Shown here: positions 1 to 8,734 of the stretch, one piece after another
How the letters are laid out: every line of letters begins with the position of its first letter
Position numbering within the stretch: position 1 is the stretch's first letter
Source: JANQPA01 sp964628385
GTDB lineage: Bacteria; Bacteroidota; Bacteroidia; Chitinophagales; Saprospiraceae
DNA: 64,000 bases
Assembly (NCBI GenBank): GCA_964628385.1
Contig: CAZVOD010000015.1
Span: 1 to 64,000, forward strand
Direction: 5' to 3'
The notes under the pieces: generated by a model
Seen by the model: the letters and a program-made list of their open reading frames with translations, nothing else
What the model was told of the DNA's origin: nothing
Databases searched by the model: none
Program-made: the position numbers and the translations under genes

Positions 1-294
1 TCTATTGACATAGAATAAGAACTAAGGCTTTAGGGTATTTTATCTTGATATATTTGTGAACAAGGACATTAAAGCGATGTGGTAGTTCAGTAAAAGAATA
101 AATATAACTGTACATAACTAGAGATTTAATTACTTTAAAACACAGAATACGTTTTAACGAGGATTTCTACTTATTTCAAATATAATATAAAAATATTAAT
201 AAAACTGGTGAAGGCAAAATCAAATACTAAAAAAATATTTTTTCTAGAAAGAATCACAGCCCAAGGCTTTGAATAGCCTTGAGCCGTGTACTTT
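1..294. other. Non-coding left edge
   Basis: No convincing gene is seen in this AT-rich stretch. A 7-bp hairpin at 262-281 (arms CAAGGCT and AGCCTTG, loop of six) lies just past the stop of the betaine-synthesis methyltransferase and could act as its terminator, but no T-run follows directly on either strand. Confidence 0.4.
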
Positions 295-1122
295 TTATTT
301 TCTAAACAATAGGATTCCCCAATTCAGGTTACCGGCTTTACCACCATTGATCCAATGGCCTAAACCTGTTTCCATATTATCGAGATACTCTTCACTACAG
401 ACATTGCGTAGTTCCGATCTTTTATCTTTCAAACCGCATAATACCTGAGCGTAGTGATTGACCAGCTGTTTCGGCATTTCTTCGGCCGCTTTCAGCTTTA
501 ACCCTACCTGATTGGCCAATTCTTTGTAGCGCTTTACAGAGCCCAGCTCTTCCAGGTGAATCCGCTTGAGGATAGGTCCCAAAACGCCATCCGGGCAATC
601 ATCGCTTTGCATAGGGTCAGTAAAAATAAACTGACCGCCCGTTTTGAGTACTCTATGGGCTTCCTGAAAAACCTCGTCTTTACGGCTACTATGCAATATG
701 GCATCCTGTGACCAAACGTAGTCAAATTGCTCCTCTTCGAATGGAAGGTCTTCAAAGTTCCCTCCCACTACTGTAATAAGGTCATTTAAATTGACTTCTT
801 TATTTTTTAGCTCATTGCGCTCGTTCTCTTTGTCACTCAAATTGAGGCAGGTAACTTTACAACGGAATCGAGCGGCCAAATAGCGAGCAGAGCCGCCATA
901 TCCTGCACCAATGTCAAGGATGTGATCCTCCCTGGAAATAGGCTTCAGCATAGAAGTCATCCTGACAATGGTTCTTTTACTGGCCTCAAAGATAGATTCT
1001 TCGGAGGTCTCGTAAATCCCTACATGGATATCTTCTCCACCCCAAATATTAAAGTAAAACTCATCAGCGTCTTGAGAGTCGTAGTACGATTTTGTTACAG
1101 ATACTAAGTTTTGTTCACTCAT
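295..1122 (-). CDS. Sarcosine/dimethylglycine N-methyltransferase (betaine synthesis)
   Basis: A 275-residue class I SAM-dependent methyltransferase. The SAM-binding glycine motif DIGAGYGGSARYLA lies near residues 71-84, and a later FEEEQFDYVWSQDAILHS block matches sarcosine/dimethylglycine methyltransferases, which finish glycine betaine synthesis by methylating sarcosine and dimethylglycine. It begins two bases after the stop of the glycine/sarcosine methyltransferase gene, so the two form an operon in pathway order. The protein has no signal peptide and should be cytosolic. By similarity alone it could be another small-molecule methyltransferase, but the partner gene makes the betaine role strong. 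Length is normal for the family. Confidence 0.88.
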   Translation of the reverse strand: MSEQNLVSVTKSYYDSQDADEFYFNIWGGEDIHVGIYETSEESIFEASKRTIVRMTSMLKPISREDHILDIGAGYGGSARYLAARFRCKVTCLNLSDKENERNELKNKEVNLNDLITVVGGNFEDLPFEEEQFDYVWSQDAILHSSRKDEVFQEAHRVLKTGGQFIFTDPMQSDDCPDGVLGPILKRIHLEELGSVKRYKELANQVGLKLKAAEEMPKQLVNHYAQVLCGLKDKRSELRNVCSEEYLDNMETGLGHWINGGKAGNLNWGILLFRK

Positions 1123-1124
1123 AA

Positions 1125-1958
1125 CTATTGTTTTGGAATATATTTTTTGTCTGCAATGTGGATGTAATAGTCAGGAGCATGAATGTCGTGAGGCTCCTGA
1201 GTTTCCAGAAAATCACCATAAGTTTCTATCTTTTGAAATCCTACCTCTTTCATCAGGCGTTTGATGTAATTAAGGCGCAGCGGAAACATATTCAGGTGAA
1301 AGATAGAATCATCAGGAAATTGATACCTGAAGCGTGCCAGGCCATCATCCACGTATTCCGGCTCCGCTTTTACCTGCCTGCCGGCATAGTAATAAATATG
1401 GCTATTGTCAAAGATTTCCTGATCCAGAATAGAGTCATAGTTTCTGTGATCAATAATTAGAATACCATCGTGCTTAAGGGCTGAATAATACTCGGCCAGC
1501 GCCTTGCGACGATCATTCTCATCAAATAAGTGCGTAAAGGAATTGCCCAGACAAATAATGGCATCAAATCGGCCATGTACGTCGCGATTGAGCCAGCGCC
1601 AATCTGCGTGAATGGTCTTAAGAATGGTATTTCTCTTTCTGGCATTTTCAAAAGCCTTGGCCAGCATAACCGGGCTTCCGTCTACACTCCATACATCAAA
1701 TCCATTTTTGAGTAGTTTAATGGAATGATAGCCCGTTCCTGTTGCGACATCTAAGACTTTTTTCTTTCCTCGCTTTTTTAGCTCATCAATAAAGAAGTCA
1801 CCTTCTCCACGACCTCTGGCTTCCCAGTCGATCAATTGGTCCCACTTCTCCACGAAGCGGTGCACATACTCTTCCTTATATTTTCCAGTGTCACGTACTT
1901 CTTCCGGATTGGAGCCATAGTTTTGATTCTGTTCAGTTTTGTTTAAAAGATCATTCAT
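1125..1958 (-). CDS. Glycine/sarcosine N-methyltransferase (betaine synthesis)
   Basis: A 277-residue SAM-dependent methyltransferase that would convert glycine to sarcosine and dimethylglycine. Family landmarks are easy to see: KWDQLIDWEARGRGEG near residue 38, the SAM motif LDVATGTGYHS near 69-79, HADWRWLNRDVHG near 119, ICLGNSFTHLF near 137, and LNMFPLRLNYIKRLM in the C-terminal half. It is the first gene of a two-gene operon whose second gene completes betaine synthesis. This stepwise methylation route to the osmoprotectant is known from halophilic and marine microbes, so the pair hints at salt stress. No osmoregulatory site could be identified upstream. Confidence 0.92.
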   Translation of the reverse strand: MNDLLNKTEQNQNYGSNPEEVRDTGKYKEEYVHRFVEKWDQLIDWEARGRGEGDFFIDELKKRGKKKVLDVATGTGYHSIKLLKNGFDVWSVDGSPVMLAKAFENARKRNTILKTIHADWRWLNRDVHGRFDAIICLGNSFTHLFDENDRRKALAEYYSALKHDGILIIDHRNYDSILDQEIFDNSHIYYYAGRQVKAEPEYVDDGLARFRYQFPDDSIFHLNMFPLRLNYIKRLMKEVGFQKIETYGDFLETQEPHDIHAPDYYIHIADKKYIPKQ

Positions 1959-2394
1959 AGATATTGGGTATTTTGGTAGAAAAAATCAGATATAAAACTG
2001 GTGAGAAACTGCCGTGCAGCTAGAAAATAAAGAGTGGATTATCAAAACGTCTGCTAAGACGGTTTCCCGGCGGAAATTAGATAAAGAGGAGTTTGTAACT
2101 AACGCTAAGCCTTGAAAATCCACATTCAAATATGGTTGTATTACCAATTTTGATACACCAGCATTGCTCCTCTATTTTTGTTAATATAAGGAAATATACT
2201 CTAAAGAAAGACTTACCGGCGGTGCTTTTATAAAGTATACTGTTTTAATTTTTTTTTTAATCCCTTTTCCAACACCAATAACGAACGCAATAACTTGATT
2301 TACAGTAGGCTTTTTGCTAGAAAAGTCACAGGTATCCGGTAAATATGTTGATAAATTAGCTAGGCAAAAAAAAATGATAGCTCACGCAAGGCCA
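1959..2394. other. Intergenic region, no gene seen
   Basis: This 436-bp stretch separates the betaine operon from a lipoprotein gene on the same strand and should hold the betaine operon promoter. I see only AT-rich sequence with T-runs and no convincing promoter of the Bacteroidota type, RNA gene or repeat. Confidence 0.4.
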
Positions 2395-3123
2395 TTACTG
2401 CATTTGTCGTGGTAATTTTAAAAGCATATTGGCCCCCAGCTTTAGATCATCTACATGCCCCACAATATCATGCGCTCTGGTTTTGATATGCATGTGCAAA
2501 AATGTGGTATGATGGGTGAAAATGCCTTTGTGGTGCTCAGAATAAAAGCCCAGAATATCTACTGCTCTATTGGCAATAGTGCCCTGCATACCAGAAGCCA
2601 TATGTTTTTGATGAGAATGGTTCGTATCTCCGTCTTTCCAGTTAATGACGTGCCAGTCGGCTGTTTTTACCTGACCTTCAATAAGAAACGGAAAAGGCTC
2701 CTCTGTATTTATGCCACTTTCCGCTGCTGTTTTTTGAATAAAAGCTTCCAGGTTTTTATAGCTCAATATTACTCCTGTAATAGGAAAGGCATCCCACTCT
2801 TCTACCGCTGTGTGAACTAACAGCGACGCCTTATGATCAAAAGTTGTATCAATAACAAGGTTATCTTCCTCTTGATAAGCAATCAAAGGCTGACCATCAA
2901 AAATTAATATTTCCCCTTTTAAGTTTTCCAAAGCACCCAATGCATACCCATGTGCCGTTTGCCTGATGTCTTGTAAATCAACCTTGGCCGATAAATCATT
3001 TTTATGCATAATCGCCCGAAGGGCGCCAAAATGCTTGACTTCCAATGAGTTGGACGAGTTTTTATTATCGCTACAGGAAATGAGAAAGAGCAGTATGATT
3101 CCTACAAAAAGAGGCTTTTTCAT
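2395..3123 (-). CDS. Alpha-acetolactate decarboxylase-like lipoprotein
   Basis: A 242-residue protein. Residues 1-17 form a lipoprotein signal ending in LISC, so Cys17 is the likely lipidated residue. The mature part resembles alpha-acetolactate decarboxylase: an N-terminal block of the form GALRAIMHKNDL...YALGALENLKGEILIFDG, the segment FPFLIEGQV, and a C-terminal metal-binding pattern HMHIKTRAHDIVGHV that keeps the spaced histidines of the family. Classical members make acetoin in the cytosol and sit beside acetolactate synthase. Here the protein looks exported and no synthase is nearby, so the substrate is uncertain. It stands alone and is divergent from the aldo/keto reductase. The fold is likely; the activity is an inference. 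Confidence 0.68.
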   Translation of the reverse strand: MKKPLFVGIILLFLISCSDNKNSSNSLEVKHFGALRAIMHKNDLSAKVDLQDIRQTAHGYALGALENLKGEILIFDGQPLIAYQEEDNLVIDTTFDHKASLLVHTAVEEWDAFPITGVILSYKNLEAFIQKTAAESGINTEEPFPFLIEGQVKTADWHVINWKDGDTNHSHQKHMASGMQGTIANRAVDILGFYSEHHKGIFTHHTTFLHMHIKTRAHDIVGHVDDLKLGANMLLKLPRQMQ

Positions 3124-3303
3124 AAGTTGTTCGGATTTCTATTTTATTGGATATTAAAATTAGGCTTTCTTAGCCTTTCTGATATGTAAGATGCTAATGT
3201 CCTTCTTCTTTTTCAATATCTGGTCTAGTAGAAAAATTTCATAGTGTTAGATTTAGCACGCTGCTTACTTCTGCATTGTCAGAATAATTGCTTATTTTTC
3301 TGC

Positions 3304-4302
3304 ATGCAAATACCAAGTAATTTATTAGGAAACACAGGCCTGGAAGTGACCCGGCTAGGCCTGGGCCTGGCGGCACTGGGCCGTCCCGGGTACATCAACT
3401 TGGGGCACGGCGAAGATCTCTACTACGATTATGTAGTAGAAGCTATGGAAAGACGCACTCATCGAATGCTGGATCTGGCCTACGAACAAGGCCTGCGCTA
3501 TTTTGATGTGGCAAGGTCTTACGGGCGGGCGGAGCAGTTCCTGAGGTCCTGGTTGAGTAAAAGGGAATGGAATCCTGATGAAGTTGTTGTTGGTTCAAAG
3601 TGGGGCTACACCTATACTGCTGATTGGAAAATAGAAGCGGAGCGCCACGAAGTAAAAGAACACTCCATTGATGTGTTATCCAGGCAATGGGAAGAATCAA
3701 GGGTTTTACTGCCCTACCTGAAGCTGTATCAAATTCATTCGGTCACTTTTGAAAGTGGCGCATTAGAAAATAAGGCAGTATTAGATTACCTGGCTCAGAT
3801 GAAGCAAGGCGGTATCCGAATTGGTCTATCTTTGAGTGGAGTCGATCAGGCAGAGGTACTAAAAGCAGCCAGGGAGATAACAATAGACGGGGTAAAAGTT
3901 TTTGACACAGTACAGGTGACTTTCAATATTTTAGAACAATCTACCGCTGAGCTGCTCAGGGAATCAGCAGAAGCTGGCATGGGCATCATTATCAAAGAAG
4001 CGCTGGCTAATGGACGTTTAACCGCCAAAAATGATAATCCTGACTTTGAGCCACTGAAAAAACTACTGGAAGAACTGGCTGACAGGCACGAGGTGGGGAT
4101 AGATGCTATAGCACTGGCCTTTATCCTGAACCAATCCTGGGCGCATCTTGTACTCAGCGGAGCGGTTGTGGAAAACCACCTGGAATCCAACCTGAAAGCT
4201 GCTCATCTCAAACTCGAGCCAAGAGAAGTAGAGGCATTATCTGAAATGCGCCAAGCGGTAGAGGCATACTGGAATGATCGTAGTCAGCTTCAGTGGAACT
4301 AA
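3304..4302 (+). CDS. Aldo/keto reductase
   Basis: An NAD(P)H-dependent oxidoreductase of the aldo/keto reductase superfamily. The start at 3304 (MQIPSNLLGNTGLEV) is preferred because the open frame upstream adds only a cysteine-rich stretch not found in the family; this gives 332 residues. Active-site features are visible: Asp and Tyr in FDVARSYGRAE, Lys in VGSKWGY, and His in LYQIHS. The C-terminal half carries the cofactor-binding part (LSLSGVDQ, IIIKEALANGRL, LVLSGAVVENHLESNL). It resembles the aldose/sugar dehydrogenase-like branch, but the substrate cannot be told from sequence. It is divergent from the decarboxylase-like lipoprotein and 27 bp from the end of a convergent small gene. Confidence 0.88.
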   Translation: MQIPSNLLGNTGLEVTRLGLGLAALGRPGYINLGHGEDLYYDYVVEAMERRTHRMLDLAYEQGLRYFDVARSYGRAEQFLRSWLSKREWNPDEVVVGSKWGYTYTADWKIEAERHEVKEHSIDVLSRQWEESRVLLPYLKLYQIHSVTFESGALENKAVLDYLAQMKQGGIRIGLSLSGVDQAEVLKAAREITIDGVKVFDTVQVTFNILEQSTAELLRESAEAGMGIIIKEALANGRLTAKNDNPDFEPLKKLLEELADRHEVGIDAIALAFILNQSWAHLVLSGAVVENHLESNLKAAHLKLEPREVEALSEMRQAVEAYWNDRSQLQWN

Positions 4303-4328
4303 CAAAATTGTCAGGTAGAGCAATAACA

Positions 4329-4733
4329 CTAATTGTTTTTGCCCAGTGTATCCATTGGGGAGCTTTTATCGGTTTCGCGAGCTTTCATTTTCAGTCGGTC
4401 CATTAATACAGGCCATTCCTCGCTGTTGTGAAGCTTATCGAAAGCTTTCTCTTTGTAGAGCATTTCTTTAGTCATCCAGGATCTGTCAATGCCTAATTTC
4501 AGTAATTTAAAGGCTTCTTCTAGCTTATCAGCCATTACCCAGGTTTTGGTGGCATTAAAAACATGTAGAGAGTCATCCATCTTTTCCTGAAAAGCTTTTT
4601 GGTACATTCGAGCGGCGATCAGGTAAGCTTTTTGCTCGTAGAAGGTTTCTGCTTTGTCAATCAATTCTTGATAAGTCTGCCCGGAAACGGTTCCGGTAAT
4701 TATGCTTAGTAAAAGAAAAAGAGTGGTTCTCAT
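4329..4733 (-). CDS. Small exported TPR-like protein
   Basis: A 134-residue protein with a signal peptide (about residues 1-18, ending VSGQ) followed by helical repeats resembling one and a half tetratricopeptide units (YQELIDKAETFYEQKAYLIAARMYQKAF, then LEEAFKLLKLGIDRSW). No enzyme motif is seen. It lies 43 bp downstream of the subtilisin gene on the same strand and may be co-transcribed with it. Function unknown; a periplasmic adaptor is possible but not shown. Confidence 0.65.
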   Translation of the reverse strand: MRTTLFLLLSIITGTVSGQTYQELIDKAETFYEQKAYLIAARMYQKAFQEKMDDSLHVFNATKTWVMADKLEEAFKLLKLGIDRSWMTKEMLYKEKAFDKLHNSEEWPVLMDRLKMKARETDKSSPMDTLGKNN

Positions 4734-4776
4734 TTTTTGATTTTGTTTATAGCTGGCTCAACTGCCTATGTTTTGG

Positions 4777-7095
4777 CTAGCGGGAACTCTTCATGAAGAC
4801 TTTTGTCGCCGTTACCCGGCCATCCGTGATTTGAGCCACGTACCAGCCATCACTCCAGGTATTGATATCCACCGGAACGGTATGATTACCCTTCGGAAAA
4901 AAGTCGTTAGTCGCATAAAGTGGCTGGCCTACTGCGTTGTAAATGCTCACCCTTAGATTACCAGAGTTGGGTAGGGTATATCGTAAATTCAATAGCCCAG
5001 CTGCCGGATTTGGAAACACACTGAAGCGAAATAAGTCATCATTCGGATCTAATTCCTGGGTATTAGTCAACGCAATGGTAGCCTGTAGTGCGCTGTATAC
5101 ATCAAGTTTTCCAAAACCAAATCCAGCATTGGGTACTGGCCCCACCTGGGTAACATGCTCGTCTACCAGTGCTGAGCTGATTAAAAGTTCTTTGATTTCC
5201 TCGTAGGTTATAAAGGGATTGTGCTCCAAAAGAAGCGCAACCGCACCAGTGACAACAGGAGCTGACATGCTGGTACCCGAGAAAACTACCCGTTGTGGAT
5301 CTGTATCTACCAGAATACTTTCCGGTAGTGTCTTTGATTCTGCTACGTTGATTTGATTGGGAAATGCAGAAATAATACCTACTCCCGGAGCAGATATATC
5401 AGGTTTTATCCGGCCGTCAATAGTAGGACCTAAACTTGACAAGCTCCCTAGTGTGCCAACTTCTTGACCCGTTCGGAAAACCTGCCGGTCAAAATTCGTC
5501 CAGGAATCGATATTGGTATAAGCCCCCACAGAAATTATATTCTGAGCATCAGCAGGAGCCGTCACGCCAAAGCGATTATCCGGAATTACAAAGCCATCCG
5601 CAGGAATGTTGGATTGTGAGAGATTGTTCTCATCAAATATCCAGGGTATAAAAGCGGAAATCCAGGCATTGAATTTTCCTTTTCCCTTTACTTTTATTTT
5701 AAATAAATCAACCTTATCCAGCTCTTGTTCCCAGCTATAAATGGAAGCAATGCCATCGTCTATGATGATAGATGCTGCATAGTAATTATCCTGTTCTTCC
5801 GCCGAGAGATATATATCGCAGGCTTTCTGCCGGTCTTGATGGTAAAATTTTACAGATCGCGGCTGACCGGACTTCTGTTCTAGCAGTTGGCTGAGGGAAA
5901 TCCAGTTGGTTTTTCCGATCGTTTTAAATGGAAAAAGCTGATTACCATTTTCTACAATAAAATCGGCACTGTCAACTTCTACCGCAAAAGAAATATCTTT
6001 ACCCTCTTCTTTGGGGATTCTGAAGTATATAGCTAGGTTGTTAACTCCGGTACCATACATGCTGATCGGCTCTTCCTCATCAAGCTCAAAGCCTCCCCAG
6101 TGGGAGCGGTCATTACCTTCATTACCAGCAGCAGAGCAAATAACAAAGCCCTGAGTGCCTTCCAACATATCGTTCAAAACAGTACTCAGTACACTGGTAC
6201 CGTCATGCGGATTGAAAGTGCTGCCAAAGCTCATATTAATTACGCAGGGCTTTCCAAGCAATTGGGCCTTTTGCCAAATATAATTAGTAGCATCAATAAT
6301 ATCACCGGTTGTTAAGGTAGAAGATACCACGATAAGGTCCGCTTCCGGCGCCAGGCCAAGGTTGCCCGCTGCTGTACCCGCAACGTGCGTGCCGTGCCCT
6401 TCTGCATACATTTGAGTATCGAGATGAGAAATAATACTTGCTGCATCAGGTGCCAGCTCTTTTTCAATATCAGATCGACTCCATTCGCGGCCATAAAAAT
6501 AATCCTGAGGGGATTGCCCGGCTCCGCTTCTGTTTCTTTGATCCCAAAGATAGGCGATTCTCGATTTCTGAGGGTCTTCCGGATCTCTAAAATCATCGTG
6601 CTTAAAATCAATACCTGTATCAATAATACCAACCACCACATCTTTACCGGTATATCCCCGGGGTAGATCAATACCCTGATGAACTTTGTCGGCATTGACA
6701 TTCTTTATAGCAGCATCATTGGCCACTCTCATTGGTTGGCCTAGATATAATTTGTCTACATTAGGGAAATTAGCAAGAGCAGGCATCTGAGACTTAGCCA
6801 ACTGTACGGTGTGATACTCGCCAACAGAACTGTGTATCTGGCCACCAAGCTCATCGACTAGCGAGCTAAAATTGATGTCTCTGCTTTTCACCACCACCCG
6901 GATGGGGTCTGAACTATTCTTCTGCGCGTTAGCAGGGTCAAAAGCCATGGGATCCCTGGCTATTGTGTACTTAAGAAAAGGATCAGCCTTGGGGTAAAGT
7001 ACTTCTACTCCTACATTCTGCGACTTTAGGGCCATGCCTGTAAGCAGAATGATAGCGGTGAAAAGTGTTTTGATGGTATAGGAACAGTTTTTCAT
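4777..7095 (-). CDS. Secreted subtilisin-like protease with type IX sorting domain
   Basis: A peptidase S8 family serine protease. The start at 7095 (MKNCSYTIKTLF) places a clean signal peptide at the N-terminus; the longer frame begins at a TTG and adds seven residues. Counting from that start, the catalytic triad is Asp about 159 (GIIDTGID), His about 234 (GHGTHVAG) and Ser about 609 (SGTSMSAP). A large insert of roughly 370 residues lies between His and Ser. The last ~80 residues (FSVFPNPAAGLLNLRY... to the end) form a Por-type sorting domain, so the protein should cross the outer membrane by the type IX system and be cleaved at the surface. A small TPR-like gene follows on the same strand. 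Confidence 0.93.
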   Translation of the reverse strand: MKNCSYTIKTLFTAIILLTGMALKSQNVGVEVLYPKADPFLKYTIARDPMAFDPANAQKNSSDPIRVVVKSRDINFSSLVDELGGQIHSSVGEYHTVQLAKSQMPALANFPNVDKLYLGQPMRVANDAAIKNVNADKVHQGIDLPRGYTGKDVVVGIIDTGIDFKHDDFRDPEDPQKSRIAYLWDQRNRSGAGQSPQDYFYGREWSRSDIEKELAPDAASIISHLDTQMYAEGHGTHVAGTAAGNLGLAPEADLIVVSSTLTTGDIIDATNYIWQKAQLLGKPCVINMSFGSTFNPHDGTSVLSTVLNDMLEGTQGFVICSAAGNEGNDRSHWGGFELDEEEPISMYGTGVNNLAIYFRIPKEEGKDISFAVEVDSADFIVENGNQLFPFKTIGKTNWISLSQLLEQKSGQPRSVKFYHQDRQKACDIYLSAEEQDNYYAASIIIDDGIASIYSWEQELDKVDLFKIKVKGKGKFNAWISAFIPWIFDENNLSQSNIPADGFVIPDNRFGVTAPADAQNIISVGAYTNIDSWTNFDRQVFRTGQEVGTLGSLSSLGPTIDGRIKPDISAPGVGIISAFPNQINVAESKTLPESILVDTDPQRVVFSGTSMSAPVVTGAVALLLEHNPFITYEEIKELLISSALVDEHVTQVGPVPNAGFGFGKLDVYSALQATIALTNTQELDPNDDLFRFSVFPNPAAGLLNLRYTLPNSGNLRVSIYNAVGQPLYATNDFFPKGNHTVPVDINTWSDGWYVAQITDGRVTATKVFMKSSR

Positions 7096-7154
7096 GTATG
7101 TTTTTTTTCTGCACAAACTAAGGAATGAGAAAAAAATAACTCATCATTTTTGAC

Positions 7155-7266
7155 GGGGGCTTTTGCCCCAATACTTCGTTAGAAAGCCTCGCCGACTTCA
7201 GAAAGGGGGCCCTTTTATCCCCTTTCTTCGTGATGCATTGCCTACGCCCGCCTGCCGGCCGGCAGG
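7155..7266. repeat. Cluster of three intergenic hairpins
   Basis: Three inverted repeats sit in tandem between the subtilisin and peptidase genes: GGGGC/GCCCC at 7156-7169, AGAAAGGGG/CCCCTTTCT at 7200-7227, and a perfect 16-bp palindrome CCTGCCGGCCGGCAGG at 7251-7266. The stretch is more GC-rich than its flanks and has no coding sense. It could be a small dispersed palindromic repeat element or a composite terminator. Confidence 0.55.
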
Positions 7267-7369
7267 TTTTCTGCCTTGCCTTGGAACAAAATCCCCTCGG
7301 TCAAAAAGCGCAATCTATTTATTACTCATTCCTAAAAATAAAGATTTCCTCCTAATTGTTGGCAAGAAT

Positions 7370-8185
7370 TTAGTTTTTTGCTGTAAATATTTTATCAAAA
7401 CTTATTTTTAATTTAGGAAGAATAACCCCGAATGATTCTGGGAAGGTAAAATAATGAACAATAGCCGCTGGTAATAACTCTACATCCGGCCTGTTAATTA
7501 GCTCAAAAATATAGTCCCTGGAAAATCCGCTGAGCTGCTCTAAAGATTGCCATACGGATTCTCCCAAAACGGGCCATTCTAAATTCGGATGACTCAATAC
7601 AAAGGCATGTGCATACTCGTGTAAACCTATGCTATAAGTTTTTCTGGCATTAACCAGCCCCTGCATCAGGTGTTCTGCAGAAAATAGTAGTACCCCGTCT
7701 TCCTCGTATAGCTCGGATACATGCATGTGCTTCGGATATTTGGGAGAAGGAAAAGGATGGGCATAAACTACCACCGTTTCAAATTTGGGAAATAAAAAGT
7801 CAGCCCTTCCAAAAGTCAGGTGAATGGCATTGATAGCAATAGCTCCCTTTATATCTTCGGGGACTGCCTCCGCTCCCTGAGCCTTGAAATCATTGGCAAT
7901 CATAAATAAGGCCACCCGATCTCTGAACAGCTTTTTATCGGCGGCAGGTAGCGTCTGGTAAAAAGGATGATACTGAAGAAGTAACTGACGAATCGGAGGA
8001 TCCAATTCTGGTGGGTTTTTCTTGTACCAGGCCCAGTCTATCTGTGGCCCAAAAACTAAGCCTAAAGAAGCTCCAAGAGCACAAGGAATAATGTAATAGG
8101 AATAACTCTCATCGTATTCCCAGGCTAAATAAAGAAACAATAAGCCCAAAAAGACAAATGGTGCAGCAATTACTCTCGATGGCAT
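7370..8185 (-). CDS. MtfA/M90-family zinc-dependent peptidase
   Basis: A 271-residue protein with two hydrophobic segments at the N-terminus (about residues 6-22 and 30-46) and a metallopeptidase domain. The zinc-binding motif HEYAH appears in SIGLHEYAHAFVLSH near residue 190, preceded by the family-like stretch VVVYAHPFPSPK. E. coli MtfA is a cytosolic aminopeptidase that binds the Mlc repressor; many Bacteroidota members, like this one, have an added membrane anchor and unknown targets. The gene is single, with its own upstream region shared with tRNA-Phe. Family placement is good; role unknown. Confidence 0.82.
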   Translation of the reverse strand: MPSRVIAAPFVFLGLLFLYLAWEYDESYSYYIIPCALGASLGLVFGPQIDWAWYKKNPPELDPPIRQLLLQYHPFYQTLPAADKKLFRDRVALFMIANDFKAQGAEAVPEDIKGAIAINAIHLTFGRADFLFPKFETVVVYAHPFPSPKYPKHMHVSELYEEDGVLLFSAEHLMQGLVNARKTYSIGLHEYAHAFVLSHPNLEWPVLGESVWQSLEQLSGFSRDYIFELINRPDVELLPAAIVHYFTFPESFGVILPKLKISFDKIFTAKN

Positions 8186-8278
8186 AGATGTTATTGGTTT
8201 TAAGTTGTGATGTCTATCATCAAATACCTACTCAAAATTAGGAATCTCTTATACAAGATAAAAAAAGTATTCAGCATC

Positions 8279-8309
8279 TTGCAAAGAATAAAAAAAGCTC
8301 CTATATTTG
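8279..8309 (+). promoter_or_regulatory. Promoter of tRNA-Phe (Bacteroidota type)
   Basis: TTG at 8279-8281 and TATATTTG at 8302-8309, separated by 20 bp, fit the Bacteroidota primary-sigma pattern TTG-N-TAnnTTTG. Transcription would begin about 7 bp later, some 35 bp before the tRNA. Confidence 0.75.
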
Positions 8310-8351
8310 TCGCGCGTTTGAATGAAGTATAAACGCATGATTTCAAAAAAT

Positions 8352-8424
8352 GGTGCGGTAGCTCAGTTGGTAGAGCACAGGACTGAAAATCCTGGTGTCG
8401 GCGGTTCGATCCCGCCCCACACCA
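8352..8424 (+). tRNA. tRNA-Phe (anticodon GAA)
   Basis: A full cloverleaf can be folded: acceptor GGTGCGG/CCACACC, D stem GCTC/GAGC, anticodon stem CAGGA/TCCTG with loop CTGAAAA (anticodon GAA), variable loop GTGTC, T stem GGCGG/CCGCC with loop TTCGATC, discriminator A. CCA is not encoded (CCC follows). The acceptor stem has a C-A mismatch at pair 5:68, where CCGCACC instead of CCACACC would have paired fully. Confidence 0.95.
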
Positions 8425-8734
8425 CCCCTTCTCTCCTATTTTTTATTTTTCTTAACACTTCGGCACTTTTTTCTCCTCAATTGCGTTTATTTCAATAAAT
8501 CAAAAGATAGTAACATCAGGCTACTCTTAGCTTTTCTAGGTAACTGATTGTATTTTGAATATAGTAACCTATCATTTTGGTGTGACTATTTCAATTTTTT
8601 GCATTATACCGGGTAGAGAACAGGAAGCATTTTCTTCGTCATATTGATGATTTATTTCGTCTTTAATAGCAATAACTGATAATGTTCTGTTCTTTCCACT
8701 TTGTCTAAATACCAGATTTAAAACGAAAAAATTT
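8425..8734. other. Intergenic region, no gene seen
   Basis: A 310-bp AT-rich stretch between tRNA-Phe and a lipoprotein gene. No strong terminator or Bacteroidota promoter could be placed, and frames crossing it have no coding character. Confidence 0.4.

Noticed and set aside
6312..6701. 129-codon minus-strand frame inside the first subtilisin gene
   Set aside because: It lies in another frame of the subtilisin gene, whose catalytic Asp and His are encoded here.
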